This document shows, piece by piece, positions 1-5,475 of a stretch of DNA of 5,584 bases. The number at the start of each line of letters is the position of its first letter. Within the stretch, counting starts at the first letter, position 1. The notes under the pieces were generated by a model. It was given only the letters and a program-made list of their open reading frames with translations, was not told the DNA's origin and searched no databases. This DNA is from Actinomycetes bacterium (GTDB lineage Bacteria > Actinomycetota > Acidimicrobiia > Acidimicrobiales > Acidimicrobiaceae), in assembly GCA_021785315.1 (NCBI GenBank), contig JAJYFX010000153.1:1-5584 (forward strand), read 5' to 3'. The translations under genes and the position numbers were made by a program.

Positions 1-2
1 AA

Positions 3-464
3 CTCGAGTTTTTGCAGACTCCCCGGGGAACCCGCACCACATTCCTGCTCGACAAAGCCACGGGATACCAAGCATCAGGGATAACAATGGCAATGTTTGA
101 AATCGGGCCGGGTCGTGCGCAGTCAATGCATCGTCATCCCGGCGAAGCCTGGCTCTATGTGGTAGATGGAACCGGTCATTCATTTCTTGGTACGGAACCC
201 GATAACGGTGAGAACCACCCTTGGAAAAAGGGTGACTTGATAATTGTTGATCATTTCCTGTGGCACCAGCACATCAATGACAACCCAGATGACAGCGCCC
301 GAGTAGTTCGGATCCACATGTTCGACACCGTTCTCGAAACGATGCGCGCTCTCTGTGATCCATTGGTGCTATTCGAAGAACCACCAGACCAGATAAGGAA
401 TGCCCAAGCTGGAGATCTCAGCACGATCGTGTGGCCAGAGGTAAGGCGGCCAACTTGGCCGTAG
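3..464 (+). CDS. Cupin metalloenzyme, gentisate-dioxygenase-like (5' end missing)
   Basis: The frame is open to the left edge (first full codon at 3), so the start lies outside; the TTG at 12 is probably internal. Cupin motif 1 is seen at 129-146 as H-R-H-P-G-E, followed by a Y-V-V-D-G turn. Motif 2 is at 261-278 as W-H-Q-H-I-N. Together they supply the His ligands expected of a metal-binding cupin. The WHxHxN form and the HRH spacing recall gentisate 1,2-dioxygenase and 1-hydroxy-2-naphthoate dioxygenase, which cleave aromatic rings with Fe(II). Those are long bicupins, so what is visible would be one cupin barrel plus a C-terminal tail, or a whole small cupin missing a few residues. The Glu that usually follows motif 1 is shifted by one position compared with generic small cupins. 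Its end overlaps the next gene, suggesting co-translation. Cupin fold is confident; dioxygenase activity is inferred. Confidence 0.85.
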   Translation, partial: LEFLQTPRGTRTTFLLDKATGYQASGITMAMFEIGPGRAQSMHRHPGEAWLYVVDGTGHSFLGTEPDNGENHPWKKGDLIIVDHFLWHQHINDNPDDSARVVRIHMFDTVLETMRALCDPLVLFEEPPDQIRNAQAGDLSTIVWPEVRRPTWP

Positions 465-1342
465 ACCACCATCACCATTCGGCGCCGATACATGGAGTTT
501 CGGCGCAACGGATTTTGCCGGACGAGGGCGGTACCCGCAACTGGGACCGGATCATTGTCGACGAGAGGATCAAATCTCGCCTGCTTTCGCATGCCCTGCT
601 TGCATTGGCACACGAAAAGGAGTTTTATGCGCTTCCCGGCGCGTTGCAGCGGCTCGTAATATTGTCCGGCCCTCCAGGGACCGGTAAGACCACATTGGCT
701 ACGGGCCTGGCCGAAATTGTTTCCAAAGAACTGGCCAACAAAGGAGATACCTGTCTTATAGAGGTAAATCCGCACGTCCTTCCCAGCGAAATGCTCGGAG
801 AAAGCCAGAGAAACGTTGCGAGGCTGCTCGACAACTCGCTTCCAGAATTGTCTCTTCGATACCCCCATCTCGTGGTAGTTATTGACGAAGTGGAGAGTTT
901 TGCCGTACGACGGTCATCCGCATCCTTTGAAGCGAACCCCATTGATGTCCACAGGGCGAGCGACGCCGTGCTTGAAGGCATGGACAGACTGATGAAGCGG
1001 TGTCCCAACGTTTTGGTGGTGGCTACTACAAACTTTCCCGGAGCGATTGACGAGGCGTTCACGTCGCGTGCAGATCTTGTTCTTTCGCTAGAGATTCCTG
1101 ACGTGGAGACAGCCTCCAAAATCATCGCTCTGTCGCTTGACGAGCTGGCCGAAATCTGGCCAGCCATAAAGCCGCTGGCCAAGAATGCTGAAATGCACCG
1201 CGAGCTCGCTAAAGCATGTGCTGGATGGGATGGACGCCAATTGCGCCGTTTGCCATTGAAGGCGCTGTCCGATAGGAAAGAGTTGGCATTGAATCCGGAG
1301 AAACTCACGTCAGAAGACTTGTTTGCGGCCGCTTTAATTTAG
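431..1342 (+). CDS. TRIP13/Pch2-like AAA+ ATPase
   Basis: A compact single-domain AAA+ protein of 303 residues. Visible motifs are Walker A GPPGTGKT (80-87), Walker B VVVIDEVES (148-156), sensor-1 Asn 201 in ATTN, the putative arginine finger Arg 213 in SRAD, and a sensor-2 stretch GRQLRRLP (268-275). The IDEVES box, the LIEVNPH segment (109-115), the SRADL segment and the GRxLRxLP C-terminus match, from memory, the ATPase domain of eukaryotic TRIP13/Pch2, which unfolds HORMA-domain proteins. The roughly 100-residue N-terminal adaptor domain of TRIP13 is absent, as I recall for bacterial Trip13 proteins of CBASS defence loci. No HORMA protein or CD-NTase gene is visible. Its overlap with a cupin gene and closeness to a ThDP enzyme suggest a metabolic remodelling role. 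Start is GTG 431 or TTG 455. A natural run of four His lies at 13-16. The clade is well supported; the partner is unknown. Confidence 0.88.
   Translation: MARGKAANLAVDHHHHSAPIHGVSAQRILPDEGGTRNWDRIIVDERIKSRLLSHALLALAHEKEFYALPGALQRLVILSGPPGTGKTTLATGLAEIVSKELANKGDTCLIEVNPHVLPSEMLGESQRNVARLLDNSLPELSLRYPHLVVVIDEVESFAVRRSSASFEANPIDVHRASDAVLEGMDRLMKRCPNVLVVATTNFPGAIDEAFTSRADLVLSLEIPDVETASKIIALSLDELAEIWPAIKPLAKNAEMHRELAKACAGWDGRQLRRLPLKALSDRKELALNPEKLTSEDLFAAALI
437..446 (+). promoter_or_regulatory. Ribosome binding site favouring the TTG-455 start of the AAA+ gene
   Basis: AGAGGTAAGG lies inside the last codons of the cupin gene. Its AAGG part is 8 nt before an in-frame TTG at 455. The longer GTG start at 431 has only a GGAG at 411-414, 16 nt upstream, which is too far for good initiation. 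The TTG start would make the AAA+ protein 295 residues long and shrink the overlap with the cupin gene to 10 bp. Confidence 0.45.
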
Positions 1343-1360
1343 TCGTGTTCGCAACTGGGG

Positions 1361-1368
1361 GGAAGAGG
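1361..1368 (+). promoter_or_regulatory. Ribosome binding site of the ThDP enzyme gene
   Basis: A purine-rich GGAAGAGG, preceded by more G residues (1357-1360), sits 2 nt before GTG 1371 and 5 nt before ATG 1374. The spacing favours ATG 1374 as the real start, which would remove one residue from the product. A later in-frame ATG at 1416 has only a close AAAGG before it and is less likely. Confidence 0.6.
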
Positions 1369-1370
1369 TA

Positions 1371-3173
1371 GTGATGAGCGGCGAAGAATCTGATGCAAAG
1401 CCTAACCAAAGGCGGATGGCGACAACTGAGAACCCGATAGCCCTGGATTCATTTAAGAGAATTCCAACCCACGGATCCGACGCTACCGTGGATCTGCTGG
1501 GCGAACTCGGTTACAGGTATATTGCAATTAATCCAGGGTCCAGCTTCAGGGGACTTCACGATTCGATTGTGAATTACCACGGTAATGAAGATCCAAAGCT
1601 CCTTCTGTGTTTGCACGAGGAAGTCGCTGTCTCTCTTGCGCATGGTTATGCCAAGGTAAGCGGGCAGCCTGCGGCAGCCGCCATTCATGATCTTGTGGGG
1701 CTCATGCATGCATCAATGGCTGTTTACGATGCATTTCTTGATCAGGTTCCGTTGGTTATTCTCGGTGGCAGCGGACCTAGAGACCGTTTCAAGCGAAGGC
1801 CCATTGATTGGATCCATTCTGCGGATACTCAAGCTGAGCTCATCCGGTCCTATGTCAAGTGGGATGATGAGCCAAGCCCTTCTTCGGCTTTCGTTTTCAG
1901 CCTCATCAAGGCGCATCAAATCGCGAATTCTGCTCCATACGGGCCTACCTACGTCTCGCTCGACTGTGCTCTCCAAGAAGAGGAAGTATCGGTTGATTCC
2001 GCCGAAGGCCTTGAAATTAGTCATTTTCAACCCCATCCTCCGATAGCGCCTGATCTAGAGGCTGTCCGCAAGGCGGCGGAAATGCTCTGCAATTCACGAA
2101 TGCCGGCAATTATCGGTGGCCGGATCGGCCGAAACAGGCAGGCGACGGATTTGCTGGTTGAGTTAGTTGAGCTTCTTGGAGCTGCCTATATAGACGACCG
2201 CAACACAGTGGCTTTTCCCACTAACCATCCCAATAACTGCAATCTGGACCCCAGCATCTTGGCAGAGGCCGATACGATACTCTCAGTCGACGTTGTAGAC
2301 CTTCCGTCTTTGATGGACCGTTCGATGCCAGACGGTGGAACCTCCGCAAATACCAGCAGTATCATTGATCTTTCCATGGGCGATATTGGGGCAAAGTCGT
2401 GGAGCAACTCATCTGGCATGATAAAGCCTCGCAGCATACAACTGCTCTGCGATCCTATGCAAGGACTCAAGGAACTGATAAGCGCTGTACGGATAATGGT
2501 TCGCGGGAGCGAAGTTGCCGGACGAAATCAGCTGATAGCAGAAAGAATTAGTGCGGCAAGGGTATCGCGGGAAGCAAATATTCAGTCCCATTGGAATGAT
2601 GTGCCAATATCCCAGCACCGGCTCGTCGCCGAACTGTGGCAAACGGTCAAAGACACCGACTACCTTTTGCTCCTTAGAAATACAAGAAGCTGGCCGGAAG
2701 GGATCTGGAAATTCACAGGGGCCGGCCAATATTTTGGCGACTCCGGAGGTGGGGGAGTCGGATATGGTCCCGGCGCGATGGTCGGTGGCGCCCTTGCGGC
2801 TATGGACCAAGGCAAACTCGGCGTGGGCATCATAGGTGACGGAGACTTCCTGATGGCTTCCTCAGCCCTTTGGACTGCGGTGCATTACGGGATACCGATG
2901 CTCATGGTGATAAACGACAACAGTTCATTCTATAACGATGAGCCCCACCAGGCGCGAGTTGCACGGCACCGGGGCCGTCCGCCGGAGAACTCCTGGATTG
3001 GCATGCGAATCAGCGATCCTCAGGTAGATCTGACCGCCCTGGCCAAATCCTACGGATGCTGGGCGGTGGGCCCAATCGACGATCCCAGCGATCTCATGGA
3101 CGCACTAAAATCCGGGCTCAATCAAGCCCTCCGCGGCAACGTGGCTGTTGTCCACGTGCATACAACTCGTTGA
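1371..3173 (+). CDS. ThDP-dependent enzyme, acetolactate synthase/benzoylformate decarboxylase superfamily
   Basis: A full-length ThDP enzyme of 600 residues with the usual three-domain order. The pyrimidine-binding domain (about 32-200) has NPGSSFRGLHD (54-64) and the cofactor-activating Glu 83 in LHEEVAVSLAHGYAK. The central domain spans about 228-345. The pyrophosphate-binding domain (about 450-595) has a Gly-rich stretch at 456-469 and the metal/ThDP motif GDGD (489-492) with NDN at 515-517. Such enzymes decarboxylate 2-oxo acids or join or cleave carbon-carbon bonds through a ThDP carbanion. It does not look like a standard anabolic IlvB: the context lacks a regulatory IlvN subunit, and the second residue of the usual HEQ is HEE. 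I also see no clear match to oxalyl-CoA, phosphonopyruvate or indolepyruvate decarboxylases, so the substrate is left open. A gap of 28 bp after the AAA+ gene and a good ribosome binding site suggest the same transcript. Cytoplasmic; no signal peptide or membrane segment seen. Confidence 0.9.
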   Translation: MMSGEESDAKPNQRRMATTENPIALDSFKRIPTHGSDATVDLLGELGYRYIAINPGSSFRGLHDSIVNYHGNEDPKLLLCLHEEVAVSLAHGYAKVSGQPAAAAIHDLVGLMHASMAVYDAFLDQVPLVILGGSGPRDRFKRRPIDWIHSADTQAELIRSYVKWDDEPSPSSAFVFSLIKAHQIANSAPYGPTYVSLDCALQEEEVSVDSAEGLEISHFQPHPPIAPDLEAVRKAAEMLCNSRMPAIIGGRIGRNRQATDLLVELVELLGAAYIDDRNTVAFPTNHPNNCNLDPSILAEADTILSVDVVDLPSLMDRSMPDGGTSANTSSIIDLSMGDIGAKSWSNSSGMIKPRSIQLLCDPMQGLKELISAVRIMVRGSEVAGRNQLIAERISAARVSREANIQSHWNDVPISQHRLVAELWQTVKDTDYLLLLRNTRSWPEGIWKFTGAGQYFGDSGGGGVGYGPGAMVGGALAAMDQGKLGVGIIGDGDFLMASSALWTAVHYGIPMLMVINDNSSFYNDEPHQARVARHRGRPPENSWIGMRISDPQVDLTALAKSYGCWAVGPIDDPSDLMDALKSGLNQALRGNVAVVHVHTTR

Positions 3174-3325
3174 GTGTTTTTGAGACCTCTTAGCAGCGTT
3201 CCTCATCTTCTAGTTGATCCTCACCCGAGCAAAGGCAGATACCTTTCCCTGGAGTCATGGCAATTATGAAGAGCAGGTGCTGGATCAAGAGGTTGCAGAA
3301 GGCGAGCTGGTACCCGCAGTCCCTG

Positions 3326-3355
3326 TCCTAGCGGCGAAGCCAAGTATCGCTAGGA
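3326..3355. repeat. Inverted repeat, 8-bp arms
   Basis: TCCTAGCG (3326-3333) is exactly complementary to CGCTAGGA (3348-3355), with a 14-nt loop. As RNA it would form a stable hairpin, but only AACTGCC follows, not a T run, so it is not a classic intrinsic terminator. It lies about 150 bp after the stop of the ThDP gene and could stabilise the 3' end of that transcript or be a protein-binding palindrome. A smaller imperfect hairpin (TGCCT/AGGCA arms, 3358-3376) follows directly. Confidence 0.5.
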
Positions 3356-3563
3356 ACTGCCTACTTCGCGGAGGCATTTCAGTGGGCCGGTGCGACAACA
3401 AGGCGCTCGCTTAATGTCGCGCCTTGGGGTAGAACGATCCCGTCAACCTAGCAATGGACAATCTCGCGGCCGAGGTGGCGATTCCACGATTTGCCAACTC
3501 TTCGGAATATCCAGTAGCGTCGGCGGCTGCATTGGCGAATCCGCTCGAATTATCGCAGGGAAG

Positions 3564-3598
3564 GAGCCATTACTGAGTACATATGTGACAAATGGCTC
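3564..3598. promoter_or_regulatory. Operator-like inverted repeat upstream of promoter
   Basis: GAGCCATT (3564-3571) and AATGGCTC (3591-3598) are perfect inverted arms around a 19-nt centre. That centre contains the 8-bp palindrome ACATATGT (3579-3586). The element is centred near -71 relative to the start expected from the promoter at 3618-3645, a position typical of activator sites such as those of LysR-type regulators. No regulator gene is in the window, so the binding family is not assigned. Confidence 0.45.
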
Positions 3599-3612
3599 GC
3601 AAATTTGGCTCG
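3589..3612 (+). repeat. Tandem direct repeats next to the -35 box
   Basis: CAAATGGCTCG (3589-3599) is followed immediately by CAAATTTGGCTCG (3600-3612), the same unit with two extra T. The second copy ends 5 bp before the -35 hexamer. The GGCTC core is also the arm of the upstream inverted repeat, so there are three copies of the core, one inverted, at 3564-3568, 3594-3598 and 3607-3611. This suggests a multi-site regulator-binding region. Confidence 0.45.
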
Positions 3613-3617
3613 TCCCC

Positions 3618-3645
3618 TTGACTGGCTTACTAGTTTCGGTATAAT
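3618..3645 (+). promoter_or_regulatory. Sigma70-type promoter for the M29-like/CbbQ-like genes
   Basis: TTGACT at 3618-3623 (5 of 6 consensus bases) and TATAAT at 3640-3645 (6 of 6) are separated by 16 bp. Transcription would start near 3652 and run rightward. It would give a leader of about 325 nt before the ATG at 3979. It is the best promoter match I found in the noncoding gap, and it stands directly behind operator-like repeats. The activity and start site are inferred. Confidence 0.6.
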
Positions 3646-3726
3646 GGTCCGATATATCAGGATCGTGCTGTTGGCAGGACTGCTACGGATACGTTTCTGT
3701 GCGCTTATTTGCTTTGTCCGGAATCG

Positions 3727-3768
3727 ATGTGGGGTATGGAACTTGTTTCATTTTGGCGGTGGATCTGA
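3727..3768 (+). CDS. Possible Trp-rich leader peptide
   Basis: A 13-codon frame encodes MWGMELVSFWRWI and then TGA. Three of 13 residues are Trp, two of them two codons apart (TGG at 3754 and 3760) just before the stop. The stop codon directly abuts the first strand of a set of competing hairpins, which is the layout of ribosome-controlled attenuators such as that of trp operons. Against it, the only ribosome-binding-like sequence is GGAA at 3720-3723, just 3 nt before the ATG, and the region is rich in G and T, so TGG codons arise easily by chance. Treat as a candidate. Confidence 0.25.
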   Translation: MWGMELVSFWRWI

Positions 3769-3821
3769 CAAAGGTCGCTTTGATGGCAAAGTGCAGACCG
3801 AGGTGGTGCGCTTTGCTTTTT
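3769..3821 (+). terminator. Terminator-like hairpin in an attenuator-like arrangement
   Basis: GCAAAGTGC (3786-3794) pairs with GCGCTTTGC (3808-3816), nine base pairs with one G-U, followed by TTTTT (3817-3821). This is an intrinsic terminator form. Upstream lie CAAAG (3769-3773) and CTTTG (3778-3782). Strand 1 can pair with strand 2 (5 bp). Strand 2 can instead pair with strand 3 (CGCTTTG 3776-3782 with CAAAGTG 3787-3793, 7 bp), which would block the terminator stem. Thus 1:2, 2:3 and 3:4 are mutually exclusive in neighbouring pairs, as in classic attenuators. It lies between a good promoter and the gene it serves. Confidence 0.45.
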
Positions 3822-3978
3822 CAGTTTAGTTGACTTCTGCGATCCAAAATGAATCGAATTGTGCATAACCGCTTCCTAGCTGACTCGCAATCTGTCGAGC
3901 GCCGCGTTTCAGCCCGCCTGCAATTGTTTGTTCCCGGCTCACAGTTAGAACCGGACGCCAACCGAGAGATAGGTAAAA

Positions 3979-5475
3979 ATGTCACTTAAAGATCAGCGCA
4001 AACTTGAAGAATTCGCTCCTGGTACTCCAGCAGCGCTGCCGGGGATGTCCTATCCTGCGCCACGCCACCCGTTCTATCTTCGTCAGGAACGGTGCAACGA
4101 TGTCGAAGAATTGATGCCCTTGGCGAGATCCGTGGCAAGGAGGCGCTATGGCCGAGCGGCGCTAGGACCCACTATTCCCGGAGACAAGATCCTGATCATC
4201 ACCTATCCTCACCAAAATGACGCCGTCTACGAGGCAGTCCGCCGGGCACTTCTTGAAGAGGGCGCTGAAAGCGTGGACAGAATTGATGTGACTGATCTTG
4301 GGATGGAGGTCAAAACCTACAGCGCTGCTGAAGGTTGGCGAGAAATAACTGACCGTTTGCCGCCCATGGTCGAAAGCGGAGTTGAATTCAACGTCGCCGC
4401 GGCGACTCTAAAGAATTATTTGGAGGATCGTCCAGGATATACGGCTGTGTTAGCGGGCGAAGCCGGCAGGCGCCACTGGAAGCGCGCTGCTGGCCAAAGA
4501 GTTCGCAACAACTGGATGTACGCCACTTATGAGGATTTCATTTCGCGGGCCAATAGTTATCCGGACGAAATTTGGCGCACAGTTGACCTAAAGGTGGTCC
4601 AGGCGTTCAGCGATGCCTCGGAGATACGGATAACCAGTCCTGAAGGTACCGACATTGGCTGGAAGGTGACCGAAGAGCAAGCTGCTCTTTGGGTCCAAGG
4701 TGCGTTCCAATCCGGGCACATCATAGGGTCAACAATTCAGGGCATACGGTTTGGCCATCCCGTTGAAACATTCATACAGCAGGCTGATTCTCTCTACCAG
4801 ACCTTGAACGGGGTCGTTGCCGGAGTCAGCAACCACACCGGGTATTTCCCGCACATCGAAGTTCATATTGAATCCGGCCAGATCAGCAAGATTGTTGGCG
4901 GAGGCAGGTACGGCGAGCTATGGCGTGAAGTCGTAGAGAAGTACAAGGACTACCACTATCCGGGATTTCCGTACCCTGGCTGGCACTACTTCAACGATGC
5001 CTCGATTGGGACCAATCCAAAGAGTTATCGCCAGATCGAGACACTATGGAACTACAACGACTCCTGGACCAACCTTCCCGAAAGGGCTCAAGCTGGAGTA
5101 ATACACTTTGGGTTTGGCGCGGAGCACTGGGATCAGACCTTCTTAAAATATGCCAAGGAGAACCATCTGCCAACCATGCATTTTCCTCACGTGCATAACG
5201 TATTCGCCACCTACCAAATCAAAAAGCGCAGTACGGGCGAGTGGTATTCTTTGATAGACAAGGGACGGTTGAAGGTGCTTGATGAACCAGATGTGGTTAG
5301 GCTTGCGCTTGCTCTGGGAAACACGAGCCTTCTTGAATACGATTGGATTCCAGCCGTGCCTGGCATCAACTACCCTGGCGACTATTTCAAGGACTACGCC
5401 CATGACCCAATTTCATGGATTGAGCGGGACCAAAACGGCGAATTTGCTACAAATGTGGATGATCGACTCTCATGA
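3979..5475 (+). CDS. M29 aminopeptidase/NicX-like metalloenzyme homologue
   Basis: A 498-residue protein resembling, by motif order, the M29 aminopeptidase family, which also includes the Fe(II) enzyme 2,5-dihydroxypyridine 5,6-dioxygenase (NicX, about 350 residues). Recognisable pieces are GDKILIITYPHQND near 68-81, ITSPEGTDIGWKV (218-230), HPVETF (260-265), LNGVVAG (276-282), SGQISKIVGGGRYGELW (299-315), SIGTNP (342-347), VIHFGFG (374-380) and FPHVHN (402-407). By eye, His 376 and His 404 match the NicX iron ligands His 265 and His 318, but the Asp of the usual HxD pair is His 406. It has about 65 extra N-terminal residues and an extra C-terminal tail. Aminopeptidase activity is doubtful because the residue at the conserved Glu before GIGxN appears to be Asp 340. 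The start is supported by AGG 5 nt upstream. The end overlaps the next gene by 4 bp. Family membership is moderate to good; the reaction is unknown. Confidence 0.75.
   Translation: MSLKDQRKLEEFAPGTPAALPGMSYPAPRHPFYLRQERCNDVEELMPLARSVARRRYGRAALGPTIPGDKILIITYPHQNDAVYEAVRRALLEEGAESVDRIDVTDLGMEVKTYSAAEGWREITDRLPPMVESGVEFNVAAATLKNYLEDRPGYTAVLAGEAGRRHWKRAAGQRVRNNWMYATYEDFISRANSYPDEIWRTVDLKVVQAFSDASEIRITSPEGTDIGWKVTEEQAALWVQGAFQSGHIIGSTIQGIRFGHPVETFIQQADSLYQTLNGVVAGVSNHTGYFPHIEVHIESGQISKIVGGGRYGELWREVVEKYKDYHYPGFPYPGWHYFNDASIGTNPKSYRQIETLWNYNDSWTNLPERAQAGVIHFGFGAEHWDQTFLKYAKENHLPTMHFPHVHNVFATYQIKKRSTGEWYSLIDKGRLKVLDEPDVVRLALALGNTSLLEYDWIPAVPGINYPGDYFKDYAHDPISWIERDQNGEFATNVDDRLS

Larger units (their letters stand above)
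3174..3617. other. Intergenic stretch without a convincing gene
   Basis: This 444-bp stretch separates the ThDP enzyme gene from the promoter of the right-hand block. Short open frames occur (for example TTG 3214 to 3414, ATG 3454 to 3576), but none has a ribosome binding site or a sequence I recognise. No strong intrinsic terminator directly follows the stop at 3173. It contains the inverted repeat at 3326-3355 and, at its right end, operator-like repeats. It may be the remains of a decayed gene or a regulatory spacer; nothing here separates these options. Confidence 0.6.
3646..3978 (+). other. Long 5' leader of the right-hand operon
   Basis: About 325 nt of probable transcribed but mostly untranslated RNA. 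The first half holds a possible 13-codon leader peptide (3727-3768) and a set of competing hairpins ending in a terminator-like stem (3769-3821). The second half (3822-3978) has no gene, hairpin or known riboswitch that I recognise. The only site there is the AGG at 3971-3973, 5 nt before ATG 3979, which serves as ribosome binding site. Another TTGACT at 3830-3835 lacks a matching -10 box. Confidence 0.45.

Noticed and set aside
467..478. Run of four His codons (CACCATCACCAT) resembling an engineered tag
   Set aside because: It is too short for a standard tag, lies inside a natural overlapping gene junction, and no vector-like sequence is nearby.
251..868. Open reading frame of 205 codons on the minus strand
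   Set aside because: It lies antisense to the cupin and AAA+ genes, which have clear family motifs; its translation has no recognisable domain.
625..1308. Open reading frame of 227 codons on the minus strand
   Set aside because: It is fully antisense to the AAA+ gene and its Ser/Arg-rich composition is that of a shadow frame.
1371..3173. Assignment of the ThDP gene as ilvB
   Set aside because: No regulatory subunit gene or branched-chain biosynthetic neighbour; general superfamily likeness alone does not justify the symbol.
3214..3414. 66-codon frame starting with TTG
   Set aside because: No ribosome binding site, no recognisable sequence, and a rare start codon.
3390..3644. 84-codon plus-strand frame
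   Set aside because: It runs through the operator-like repeats and into the -10 box and has no domain or ribosome binding site.
3605..3829. 74-codon frame with a hydrophobic N-terminal part
   Set aside because: Its start lies before the promoter and its ATG at 3644 is inside the -10 box; it covers the terminator-like hairpin. The hydrophobic stretch is probably chance.
3830..3858. Second TTGACT as a further promoter
   Set aside because: No acceptable -10 hexamer at 15-19 bp spacing; the nearest CATAAC is 28 bp away.
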